A stretch of DNA of 64,000 bases, taken from assembly GCF_001577525.1 (NCBI RefSeq), contig NZ_CP013015.1, forward strand, positions 1,941,751 to 2,005,750. Reading direction: 5' to 3'. The number at the start of each line of letters is the position of its first letter. Position 1 is the stretch's first letter. Made by a program: the position numbers and the translations under genes. The notes beneath the pieces are model-generated. The model was not told where the DNA came from. It ran no database searches and saw nothing but the letters and a program-made list of their open reading frames with translations. Source of the DNA: Candidatus Desulfofervidus auxilii (GTDB lineage: Bacteria; Desulfobacterota; Desulfofervidia; Desulfofervidales; Desulfofervidaceae). Positions 32,105 through 40,222 of the stretch are shown here, in pieces.

Positions 32105-33450
32105 ATGTAAAACCAGCTCCTCCTAGGTTTCTTCCTCCAGGCAAATATGTCTTAATCGATAGAGAAGAGGGATGTCTAGGCTGCAAATATTGTGTGAAAA
32201 AGTTATGTCCTTATGGTGTTTATAATAAAAGGGAATTTGATTCCATTCAATTAAGAGACACTATAGATTATTATTGTCGTAATTGTCTTTATTGTGTTGA
32301 AGCTTGCCCAGGTGGAACTATTACCTTAATGGTTAATCCTACCTATTTGGAAATAGGTGATAGTTACTGGAAGCCTGAAATTATTACCAAGATTTGGCGC
32401 CAAGCAGAGACAGGGATGATTTCGGTCTCAGGGGCAGGTTATAGGGGCCCATTTGCCGGTTCGGGTTTTGATGATATGTGGACAGATATGTCAGAAATTG
32501 TTAGACCTACTCGGGATGGTATTCATGGGCGAGAATACATCAGCACTGATATTGAGATTGGGAGAAAACTGTCCTATTTAGCCTTTGATGCCCAGGGGAA
32601 GTTGGCCTCATCTACCCCACCTCTGATAGAAATTCCTATTCCTATGCTTTTTTCTTTACCCGGATGGGGAAAGTGGGGGAAACCAGTATTACTTTCTATG
32701 GCTAAGGCAGCCAAGACACTGAATACCTTATTTATTATACCCCTGGCACAATTTACAAAAGAACTTCATCCCTATATAGACAATCTTGGCATCTATATAG
32801 ATTCATTAGAAGAGCTCTCTGCTTTACCAAAGGATGTGAAGATTATTGAAATACCATACAATTTGAGCCAAAATTTTCAAGTCATAAAAACTTCCCATCC
32901 TCAAACTATTGTTATGATAAAAATACCTCTATCTCCAGAGGCAAAACAAAGGAGTCTTACCTTAACTAAAAATGGTGCGGAAGTCTTCCATTTTTCCGCC
33001 GATGACCATGGTTTGGAATTTGCTGAAAAACCACGATTTATAAAAGATATAATTAAAGACATCCATCTTAGTCTGGTAGATGAAGGAACTAGGGATGAGG
33101 TTACTGTCCTGGTGAGTGGAGGGATTGCTATGGCAGAACATGTAGCCAAGACTACTATCTGTGGAGCAGATGGAGTAATTTTAGACCAGGTGCTTATGGT
33201 AGCTCTGGAATGCCGATTATGTAAAGACTGTTTGCAGGGGATACCCTGTCCTATAGATATAGAAAACATAGAGCCTGATTGGGGGGCACAACGTTTGATA
33301 AATCTTATGAATGCTTGGCGAGACCAATTATTGGAAGTGCTTGGGGCCATGGGGATGCGGGACGTGCGGAGGCTCAGGGGAGAGATGGGAAGGGCTATTT
33401 TTTATAAAGATGTTTTAAATGAAGCATTTGCTTCTATTAAAAGGAAATAA
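32086..33450 (+). CDS. ferredoxin fused to degenerate glutamate synthase FMN-like domain
   Basis: A 454-residue protein. An N-terminal two-cluster ferredoxin (CLGCKYCVKKLCPYGV and CRNCLYCVEACPGG) is joined to a domain shaped like the glutamate synthase central FMN barrel. The tail CRLCKDCLQGIPCPIDIEN followed by WGAQRLINLMNAWRDQL matches the next gene. The barrel itself is degenerate: the substrate/FMN loop HLDGSYGGTGAAP seen in the paralog at 33454 is absent and replaced by unrelated sequence (VFHFSADDHGLEFAEKP). It is therefore probably not a full catalytic subunit but an electron-transfer or structural partner. It starts at ATG overlapping the second MvhD-like gene. Confidence 0.8.
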   Translation: MPKYHINVKPAPPRFLPPGKYVLIDREEGCLGCKYCVKKLCPYGVYNKREFDSIQLRDTIDYYCRNCLYCVEACPGGTITLMVNPTYLEIGDSYWKPEIITKIWRQAETGMISVSGAGYRGPFAGSGFDDMWTDMSEIVRPTRDGIHGREYISTDIEIGRKLSYLAFDAQGKLASSTPPLIEIPIPMLFSLPGWGKWGKPVLLSMAKAAKTLNTLFIIPLAQFTKELHPYIDNLGIYIDSLEELSALPKDVKIIEIPYNLSQNFQVIKTSHPQTIVMIKIPLSPEAKQRSLTLTKNGAEVFHFSADDHGLEFAEKPRFIKDIIKDIHLSLVDEGTRDEVTVLVSGGIAMAEHVAKTTICGADGVILDQVLMVALECRLCKDCLQGIPCPIDIENIEPDWGAQRLINLMNAWRDQLLEVLGAMGMRDVRRLRGEMGRAIFYKDVLNEAFASIKRK

Positions 33451-33453
33451 AAA

Positions 33454-34935
33454 ATGGGAAGCTGGCCACCGGAAGTAAAGGGAACCACATCACGCTTTAA
33501 ACGACCATTAGGTAAATATAAAATTATAAAAAGGGCGAACTGTAATAATTGTGGTTTATGTGTGAAGCTTTGTCCTTGCGGGGTGTATAAGTTTATAGGT
33601 AAAAAAGTAATGCCTCTCCGAGAATATCGGTGTATAGGCTTTAGTTGTGAAGGAAGTGAGCATTATTGTGTAGCCCAGTGTCCTGAGAAGGCATTAATGG
33701 TAATTAAAAATCCTACTATTGAGGCCTTAGGTGATTATCGGTGGACATCCGATTTAATATTAAGCACCTGGTATCAGGCAGAGACAGGAAACCCACCTGA
33801 TTATATGGAATACAAAATAGGAAATTCTGGAGGTGGTTTTGACCGTCTGAGATTTAGCTTTGAATTTGAAAATCAAAATTTTTCTTTAAAAGAAGATGTT
33901 TCTACTACTATAGACCTTAATCGTAGAAATGATGGACGTCCTCAAGTAACCATCAGTGTGCCTTGGTATGGAGGAGGCATGTCTTTTGGGTCTGTAAGTC
34001 TCACTACTATGTTGGCTCGAGCTAAGGCATGTATGGAGTGGAATACCTTTACTTGCACTGGAGAAGGAGGTTATCCCGAAGCGCTCATTCCTTATAAAGA
34101 CCATGTCATTACTCAAGTAGCTACGGGTTTATTTGGGGTGAGAGAAGAAACCATTAAACGGGCAAGGATAGTTGAATTTAAATATGCCCAAGGGGCAAAG
34201 CCCGGACTGGGTGGACATCTTTTAGGTGATAAAGTAACGCCAGATGTAGCGAGGATGCGAGAGTCTGTGCCAGGTATATCCCTATTTTCTCCCTTTCCAT
34301 TTCATAGCGTTTATTCGGTAGAAGACCATAAAAAGCATGTAGATTGGATTAAAGAGATAAATCCCAAGGCCTTGATTTCTGTTAAGGTCTCTACCCCTGT
34401 AGATGTAGACATGGTGGCCATAGGTAGTTACTATGCTGGAGCACATATTATACATTTAGATGGCAGTTATGGAGGCACGGGGGCAGCTCCAGATATTGCC
34501 AAAAAAAATATTGCCATGCCTATTGAACTGGCTATTCCCAAAGTGCACCGTTTCCTTTTGGAAGAAGGGGTAAGGGATGAGATGGTAATTATTGCCAGTG
34601 GTGGTATTAGGACTGCCTATGATATAGCCAAGGCTATTGCCTTAGGAGCAGATGGGGTAGTGATAGGCACTGCTGAACTAGTGGCCTTGGAATGCACTAG
34701 GTGTGGTAATTGTGAAAGGGGGAGGGGTTGTCCTAGAGGAATAGCTACTACAGACATGGAATTGTCCAGTATGGTAGAACTTGAATGGGCCACCCAACGC
34801 ATTAGTAACCTATTTCACAGTTGGTATTTGCAACTAATAGATATCTTAAGACGTTTGGGTATGCATAGCATTACTGAATTGGTAGGTAAGACAGACTGTC
34901 TTTTTTATATAGATAAATGGAGTGAGAATGGATAA
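33454..34935 (+). CDS. ferredoxin-glutamate synthase FMN-domain protein (GltB central domain type)
   Basis: A 493-residue protein. Residues about 25-90 form a two-cluster ferredoxin (CNNCGLCVKLCPCGV, then an unusual CIGFSCEGSEHYCVAQCP). The rest is the glutamate synthase FMN barrel. GGGMSFGSVSLTT, CTGEGGYPEA, KYAQGAKPGLGGHLLGDKV, HLDGSYGGTGAAPDIAKK and the GGIRTAYDIAKAIALGADGV phosphate-binding end are all intact. A cysteine-rich CTRCGNCERGRGCPRGIAT probably binds the [3Fe-4S] cluster. It converts 2-oxoglutarate plus ammonia (channelled from the glutaminase subunit) to glutamate, using electrons through the fused ferredoxin. The start is ATG just after the previous stop. Confidence 0.9.
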   Translation: MGSWPPEVKGTTSRFKRPLGKYKIIKRANCNNCGLCVKLCPCGVYKFIGKKVMPLREYRCIGFSCEGSEHYCVAQCPEKALMVIKNPTIEALGDYRWTSDLILSTWYQAETGNPPDYMEYKIGNSGGGFDRLRFSFEFENQNFSLKEDVSTTIDLNRRNDGRPQVTISVPWYGGGMSFGSVSLTTMLARAKACMEWNTFTCTGEGGYPEALIPYKDHVITQVATGLFGVREETIKRARIVEFKYAQGAKPGLGGHLLGDKVTPDVARMRESVPGISLFSPFPFHSVYSVEDHKKHVDWIKEINPKALISVKVSTPVDVDMVAIGSYYAGAHIIHLDGSYGGTGAAPDIAKKNIAMPIELAIPKVHRFLLEEGVRDEMVIIASGGIRTAYDIAKAIALGADGVVIGTAELVALECTRCGNCERGRGCPRGIATTDMELSSMVELEWATQRISNLFHSWYLQLIDILRRLGMHSITELVGKTDCLFYIDKWSENG

Positions 34936-37525
34936 AGCTATAAAACAAATCATCAAATCCAGAAATAAGCTTCCTCCTTCACCTTACTCTTATAAATCAA
35001 AGTTTGAGCAAGAAGGGGGCTGTGGAGTTACTGGTTTTGCCTGCAATATTCCTGTAAGTGGTAGACATATTTTTGAACCTTCTATTCAAATGCACAATAG
35101 AGGAAATGGAAAGGGTGGAGGTATTGCGGCTGTAGGTCTTAAGGCTGAAGACCTTGGAGTAAACCAAGAAATTTTAGAAAATGATTATCTTTACCAAATT
35201 GCCCTTCTAAATAATGAGGTGCAAAAACAACTGGAAGAGGAGTTTATCAAGCCCTTATTTGAAATAGATAATGCTGAAAGGGTAAAAACAGTAGCCGATT
35301 ATCGGGATATTCCTGGACTTGTAGTAAAACCCCCAGATGTAGTTCGCTATTTTGTGCGAGTAAGGCCAGAAATACTGAAAAATTTTCTAGAAAAAAATAG
35401 CCTTCAAGACCTAGACTTAAGAAGGGCAGAAGATGAGTTTATCTATCAAACCACTTATAGAATCAATAATAAATTTTATTCCTCTTTGGGTGAAAAAAAG
35501 GCCTTTGTTCTTTCCCATGGAAGGAACATGCTCATCTTTAAAATAGTAGGCTATGCCGAACAAGTAGTGCAATATTACCAACTTGAAGATTTAAAGGCCC
35601 ATGTGTGGATTGCGCATCAACGCTATCCTACCAAAGGAAAAGTCTGGCATCCTGCTGGTGCCCATCCCTTTGTGGGCATGGATGAGGCACTGGTTCATAA
35701 TGGTGACTTTGCCAATTATTATGCAGTAACACAATATTTAAAACAGCGAAATATATTCCCATTATTTCTTACCGATACCGAAGTTTCCGTGTTATTGTTT
35801 GATTTGCTAAATCGGGTCTATGGTTATCCTCTGGAGTATATCATTGAGGCTATGGCTCCTACTACAGAATTGGATTTTGCATTATTGCCTCCGGAAAAAC
35901 AAAAAATCTACTCCGCTATTCATGCTTGCCATATCCATGGTTCACCAGATGGTCCTTGGTTTTTTATTATTGCTAGAAACGAGCCTTATAAGAATTATTT
36001 TCAACTCATTGGCATTACCGATACCGCCATGCTTAGACCCCAAGTCTTTGCCCTTTATGAGGGAGAGGTGCAAATAGGGCTTATTTGTTCTGAGAAACAG
36101 GCCATTGATGCTACCTTAAGGAGTTTATCCAAAGAAGATAAACGTTTTTGTCCGGTGGCTGATCAATACTGGAATGCCCGAGGAGGTAGTCATACCGACG
36201 GAGGTGCCTTTATCTTTACCGTAAAGCCCAAAAAAGATGACCCTTCACAAAAAGTCATTATTTGCACAGATAAATTTGGCAGGGTGGTTTCAATCCCCAA
36301 AAAAGAAATACCACCTAAGGGCATTTCCTTAACCACATCTAACTTTTTAGAAAAGATTGAGCTTAAAATAAACGCCACCTTGCCCATAAAGGCCTTCAAA
36401 GAAATATTACCTTTAATCCCCAAATGGGATTATGAGGAATTTTATGGTCTTTGTCATAAACTGGCAAACAGGGCTATTGAGGATGAAAGGACAAAGAAAT
36501 GGATTATAGAATTTCTTACCTTGCTTAACGATAGACGCTATGCCTTAGGAAAGAAAAAGAGGAGTTGGGTCTTAGCCACTATCAATGATGTCTTAAAAGA
36601 GATATTTGATACTACCCCAGACATTACTTCTAAAATATCAAGCAGATACAAAAAGATAGATTGGGATAGCCAAAAGGCATTAAGACCTCCTAAAAAAGAA
36701 GAAAAAGTCTTAGTAATTGATGCTTGGGGATTTCCACCAGAGGGAGAAGAGTGTGATGCCAAGCTAATCTGTAAGGCGTATCTTGAGGGATGGCGTCTTT
36801 TTATTGCTTATAATTATCGGGGACAACGGTTTTGTGGCTGTGGACTTGGGCCAAACACACAGGGTGTGCATATTGATGTCTATGGTAGTGCTGGTGATTA
36901 CCTGGGTTCAGGCATAGATGGTTTGGAAATATATGTGCATGGAAATGCCCAAGACCAGGTAGGGCAGATTATTAATAAGGGTAAAATGGTTATTTTTGGA
37001 GATGTGGGTCAGACATTTCTTTATGGGGCCAAGGGAGGAGAAATTTATGTCTTAGGCAATGCTGCGGGTAGACCCCTTATTAATGCCGTGGGACATCCGC
37101 GGGTGGTCATAAATGGGACTGCCCTGGATTATCTGGCTGAATCCTTTATGGCTGGAGACCCTTTAAAAGGGGGAGGATTTGTGCTTTTAAATGGGATAGA
37201 ATTCGATGAAGACGGCAACTTGAAAGAACAATCCATACCTTATCCAGGTTCAAATCTTTTTTCCTTGGCCTCAGGTGGGGCAGTGTATGTGAGAGACCCT
37301 TATAAGAAATTAGTAGAAGACCAGCTCAATGGGGGCGAATTTGCTTCCCTTACTAAGGAAGATTGGAATCTCATCTTGCCTTATCTAGAAGAGAACGAAA
37401 GGTTGTTTGGCATCAAAGTAGAAGATTTACTCAGAGTAAATGGGAAATTAAAAACCCCTTATGAAGTCTATCGTAAGGTAAAAGCAATTAAACTTGAGGT
37501 GCTAACTGGAGGAATACCAGAATAG
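34928..37525 (+). CDS. glutamate synthase glutaminase (class II amidotransferase) fused to GXGXG domain
   Basis: An 865-residue subunit. After a propeptide of about 31 residues comes GGCGVTGF, whose cysteine should become the N-terminal nucleophile on processing. The class II amidotransferase domain follows (HNRGNGKGGG, HQRYPTKGKVWHPAGAHPF, EALVHNGDFANYYA). The C-terminal third is the GXGXG beta-helix of GltB (GDYLGSGIDGLEIYVHG, GKMVIFGDVGQTFLYGAKGG). The FMN domain that separates the two in bacterial GltB is encoded by the preceding gene, so this is a split, rearranged glutamate synthase close to the archaeal-type three-part form. The ATG at 34928 has a GGAG site; a GTG six bases upstream is possible. 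Confidence 0.9.
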   Translation: MDKAIKQIIKSRNKLPPSPYSYKSKFEQEGGCGVTGFACNIPVSGRHIFEPSIQMHNRGNGKGGGIAAVGLKAEDLGVNQEILENDYLYQIALLNNEVQKQLEEEFIKPLFEIDNAERVKTVADYRDIPGLVVKPPDVVRYFVRVRPEILKNFLEKNSLQDLDLRRAEDEFIYQTTYRINNKFYSSLGEKKAFVLSHGRNMLIFKIVGYAEQVVQYYQLEDLKAHVWIAHQRYPTKGKVWHPAGAHPFVGMDEALVHNGDFANYYAVTQYLKQRNIFPLFLTDTEVSVLLFDLLNRVYGYPLEYIIEAMAPTTELDFALLPPEKQKIYSAIHACHIHGSPDGPWFFIIARNEPYKNYFQLIGITDTAMLRPQVFALYEGEVQIGLICSEKQAIDATLRSLSKEDKRFCPVADQYWNARGGSHTDGGAFIFTVKPKKDDPSQKVIICTDKFGRVVSIPKKEIPPKGISLTTSNFLEKIELKINATLPIKAFKEILPLIPKWDYEEFYGLCHKLANRAIEDERTKKWIIEFLTLLNDRRYALGKKKRSWVLATINDVLKEIFDTTPDITSKISSRYKKIDWDSQKALRPPKKEEKVLVIDAWGFPPEGEECDAKLICKAYLEGWRLFIAYNYRGQRFCGCGLGPNTQGVHIDVYGSAGDYLGSGIDGLEIYVHGNAQDQVGQIINKGKMVIFGDVGQTFLYGAKGGEIYVLGNAAGRPLINAVGHPRVVINGTALDYLAESFMAGDPLKGGGFVLLNGIEFDEDGNLKEQSIPYPGSNLFSLASGGAVYVRDPYKKLVEDQLNGGEFASLTKEDWNLILPYLEENERLFGIKVEDLLRVNGKLKTPYEVYRKVKAIKLEVLTGGIPE

Positions 37526-37731
37526 GAAACTAATAACAAAATCCCTCTATATTTTAAGGACAACCCTTTTTCTATTTGGATTTAGTTTTACTGGCACGTC
37601 CTAGGCTGTGTATAAATTCACTTGCAATTAAATTATTAGGGGCTTATCCTCAGTTACAAAATGAAAATTAGGAGGCTAAGCTTATCAGAGATTTTTAAAT
37701 CACATATAAGGGGACACTACCCGTTGTCTTA

Positions 37732-39390
37732 CTAAACAGCGCTTCTGAAGACTTTTGAATAAGCCAGTTTACCCAAGATTTTTTCTATTTCTTCTAACAG
37801 TGGTAATAATGTTTCTGATTTAAGGGCAGAAATGGCAATGGCATTATATCTCTTGCATTGTTGTTTTACATATCCTTCGGAAACCAAATCTTTTTTGTTA
37901 AATACCCTAAGGGTGGGGATATGAGCTAGCTGGAGTTGAGAAAGGATTTCTTCTACAGAGGTAATATGGTCAGGAAAACAAGGATTGCTTATATCAATAA
38001 GATGGATAAGAAGATGTGCTTCATATAATTCTTCCAGAGTAGCCGCAAAGGCATCAAACAACTCTTTTGGCAAATTCCGGATAAACCCTACTGTATCTGT
38101 AATAATTGCTTCTTTTTCACTAGGGAAACGAAGACGGCGACTAGTAGGGTCTAGGGTAGCAAATAGACGATTTTCAGCTAGTATGTCACTTTTAGTTAGA
38201 GTATTGAGAAGGGTAGACTTTCCTGCATTGGTGTAGCCAATAATAGAAATAATAGGCAATTGCATTCTACGGCGCTTAATTCTTCTTTGCATCCGTTGAG
38301 CTTGAATATTTTTTAACTCCTTTTGTAAATGGTGGAGTCTTTTTTTAATCCGCCTTCTATCTATCTCTAATTTTGTTTCTCCTGGACCTCTTCCTCCAAT
38401 ACCTCCTGCAAGTCGGGACATAGAGGCATCTTGTTTGACCAAACGGGGTAAAACATACTTAAGTTGGGCCATTTCTACTTGGATTTTTCCCTCCCTTGAT
38501 TTTGCCCTTTGGGCAAAAATATCCAAAATAAGCTGTGTTCTGTCTATTACTCTTAAATCAGTAAATTTGGCAATGGCATTTGCTTGAGAAGGATTCAACT
38601 CATGGTCAAAGATAAGAAGATTGGCTCCACTTTGAAGGGCACGGATAATTACCTCTGCCAATTTCCCCTTCCCTATGAAAAATTTAGGATTAATATACCT
38701 GCGTTTTTGAACAACCTTATCTACTATTTCCACTCCGGCTGTGTTAGCTAATTCTGACAATTCTGTTAAAGAGGTTTCTGGTTCTGTCTTCTCACCTGAG
38801 TTGGCTACATGGATTAAAATTGCTTTATCTTTGTTTTCCTTTATGGAATGTGCCTTTTGTACTCGCTGAAACTCTTCTTCTAAGGCACTGATTAATTGGT
38901 CAAATTTTATCTGCAAATGTCCATAGGATATTGGTTTTAAGACTCGCCAACCACAACCGTTCTCATTAACTGGCAATAAGTGAGCTAAATGGTAATAACG
39001 GGGAATACCTCTTTCATCCATTACAATTGTTCCCATGAGGTCTAGTCGCAATAAGGCCAAGTCGGTTAAATCTTCTTCATTTAATCCTTCTTCTATAAGA
39101 TGGGTATGAAGGCACCTCAGTCCTCTCAATCGAGTAAGACCGCTGCGATAGCGGCTTAAATCTGGTAATAAGATGCCTTTTTGGTCTCCAACAACCACAA
39201 ATTCTATTGTTCCTGAACGTTCAATAATAAGACCAATTTGTCTTTTGATTTCAAAGGAAAGCTCACTTATATAACGTGTTAGCTCAGGAGTTATTATCTC
39301 TTCATGGGGAATACGTCGGCGATAGATTCTTTCCAGACGTTTAATTTGATTTGATTTTAAACCACCTAAATTACCGAAAACTCTTGCTAT
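37732..39390 (-). CDS. hflX: HflX GTPase, apparently starting at ATA
   Basis: A 553-codon ribosome-associated GTPase that splits stalled or hibernating ribosomes. The central glycine-rich motif GGIGGRGPGETKLEIDRRR, the G1 motif GYTNAGKS, DTVGFIRNLP and NKKD are all present. Homology continues well upstream of the first ordinary start codon. GNLGGFKSNQIKRLERIYRR followed by RIPHEEIITPELTRYI matches the typical HflX N-terminus. It begins at an ATA codon (39390-39388) where Met is expected. An in-frame TAG lies two codons upstream, AGAGGTG stands at ribosome-site distance, and a strong promoter is about 35 bases away. Either AUA is used as start or the base is a mutation or assembly error. Confidence 0.88.
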   Translation of the reverse strand: MARVFGNLGGLKSNQIKRLERIYRRRIPHEEIITPELTRYISELSFEIKRQIGLIIERSGTIEFVVVGDQKGILLPDLSRYRSGLTRLRGLRCLHTHLIEEGLNEEDLTDLALLRLDLMGTIVMDERGIPRYYHLAHLLPVNENGCGWRVLKPISYGHLQIKFDQLISALEEEFQRVQKAHSIKENKDKAILIHVANSGEKTEPETSLTELSELANTAGVEIVDKVVQKRRYINPKFFIGKGKLAEVIIRALQSGANLLIFDHELNPSQANAIAKFTDLRVIDRTQLILDIFAQRAKSREGKIQVEMAQLKYVLPRLVKQDASMSRLAGGIGGRGPGETKLEIDRRRIKKRLHHLQKELKNIQAQRMQRRIKRRRMQLPIISIIGYTNAGKSTLLNTLTKSDILAENRLFATLDPTSRRLRFPSEKEAIITDTVGFIRNLPKELFDAFAATLEELYEAHLLIHLIDISNPCFPDHITSVEEILSQLQLAHIPTLRVFNKKDLVSEGYVKQQCKRYNAIAISALKSETLLPLLEEIEKILGKLAYSKVFRSAV

Positions 39391-39426
39391 AGACTACACC
39401 TCTTTTAAATATACTATACATTTTAT

Positions 39427-39455
39427 ATTATAACCTACTATTTAGACTATGACAA
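39427..39455 (-). promoter_or_regulatory. promoter of hflX
   Basis: On the minus strand, TTGTCA (39455-39450), 17 bases, then a perfect TATAAT (39432-39427). RNA would start near 39420, giving a leader of about 30 bases before the ATA codon. Confidence 0.7.
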
Positions 39456-39473
39456 GGTTATGTTAAATTGGAG

Positions 39474-39572
39474 ATTCCCCAAAATTTAGAAGTTAATCTT
39501 TAAAAACATCCCTGTCTGCCTGCCGGCAGGCAGGGATGAATTAAGGATTTTTGGCGTTCAATAAGTGGAATA
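39474..39572 (-). repeat. about 100-bp dispersed element with central palindrome, copy 2
   Basis: Near-identical inverted copy of 16916-17018, from ATTCCCCAAAATTTAG to AAGTGGAATA, with a CCCTGTCTGCCTGCCGGCAG palindrome at 39510-39535. It lies directly behind the hflX promoter region and is non-coding. Confidence 0.75.
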
Positions 39573-39615
39573 AGAAAATACCTCAAGATTAACTTCACCA
39601 ACTTATTTATAGCTT

Positions 39616-39696
39616 AGCAGATTGCTCCGTTAAGCCATCAAGACCAAGCCCTTCAGGGTGGCTTTCGCCAGTCTTGATGGCACTCCGCAATCTGCT
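39616..39696. repeat. long stem-loop element
   Basis: Left arm 39616-39643 (AGCAGATTG...GCCATCAAGAC) pairs with right arm 39671-39696 (GTCTTGATGGC...CAATCTGCT). The arms match over about 26 bases with a small interruption. The 27-base loop can form an inner AGCC/GGCT hairpin. No gene is present, so it may be a small mobile element or a structured RNA. Confidence 0.65.
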
Positions 39697-39755
39697 TTTT
39701 AAAAACTAGAGTTGGTTGAAAGGGAAAAAAGTTTTTTCCTTAAGGAACTATTTTC

Positions 39756-39866
39756 TGTCAAGCCTGTCTGCCCCTGCCCGACGGCAGGCGGGGACAGGCA
39801 GGGAGGAGCGCAGCGAGCTGCGGAATGCCTGCCCGACCGCAGGCGGGCGAGCACTCCTTGACAGGC
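39756..39866. repeat. nested GC-rich palindromes within a CTGTCAAG/CTTGACAG inverted repeat
   Basis: Two palindromes of the GCAGG family (39763-39802 and 39827-39848) lie inside an outer inverted repeat, CTGTCAAG near 39756 and CTTGACAG near 39858. The spacer GCGCAGCGAGCTGCG is itself palindromic. The block stands out as very GC-rich in an AT-rich region. Confidence 0.65.
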
Positions 39867-39891
39867 ACGGTCTTAAATAAAATATTTGTAT

Positions 39892-39919
39892 GGTTGCGGT
39901 CAGTTTTTTGACCGCAACC
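39892..39919. terminator. perfect 11-bp hairpin, terminator-like
   Basis: GGTTGCGGTCA, a six-base T-rich loop, then TGACCGCAACC. On the plus strand it is followed by TTTAAAAATGATTTTTTATT, so it could stop transcription coming from the left. It could also be part of the repeat cluster. Confidence 0.45.
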
Positions 39920-40096
39920 TTTAAAAATGATTTTTTATTGTTATGGCTTAAAATTAAAAACAATTTTTTACTGTACGTAAGGTCAGTTACTATATTTGAC
40001 CGTTTTCTTTTAAAGTTATTACTATTTTGAAGAGCCCACCTTACCTTTCTTTTTGGAAAGCTTCTAAAAATTCTGGGGAAAGTCCTGTATGTTAAA

Positions 40097-40180
40097 CCCA
40101 AAATCCGTAATAGTTCTTAAAGAAAACCCACCTACCTGCCGTCGGGCAGGGGCAGGACATATCCCTGCCGGTTTTTGGGA
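40097..40180. repeat. AAAATCCGTAAT-type element with palindrome, upstream of heptose kinase
   Basis: CCCAAAATCCGTAA, then TTAAAGAAAACCCA, a CCTGCCGTCGGGCAGG palindrome (40135-40150) and a closing TTTTTGGGA. The same order occurs at 46668-46791. The rest of 39573-40222 contains no gene. Confidence 0.6.
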
Positions 40181-40222
40181 TTTATATTGAAAAATGGTAG
40201 GGAATATTGTAAAAGCAAATTC

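Noticed and set aside
37526-37731. Possible small gene or terminator between the glutamate synthase and hflX genes
   Set aside because: No frame with a ribosome site and no convincing hairpin followed by a T-run was found.
40175-40222. Upstream start of the heptose kinase at 40175
   Set aside because: The added residues come from the repeat element next to the palindrome, and the conserved domain starts after ATG 40223.
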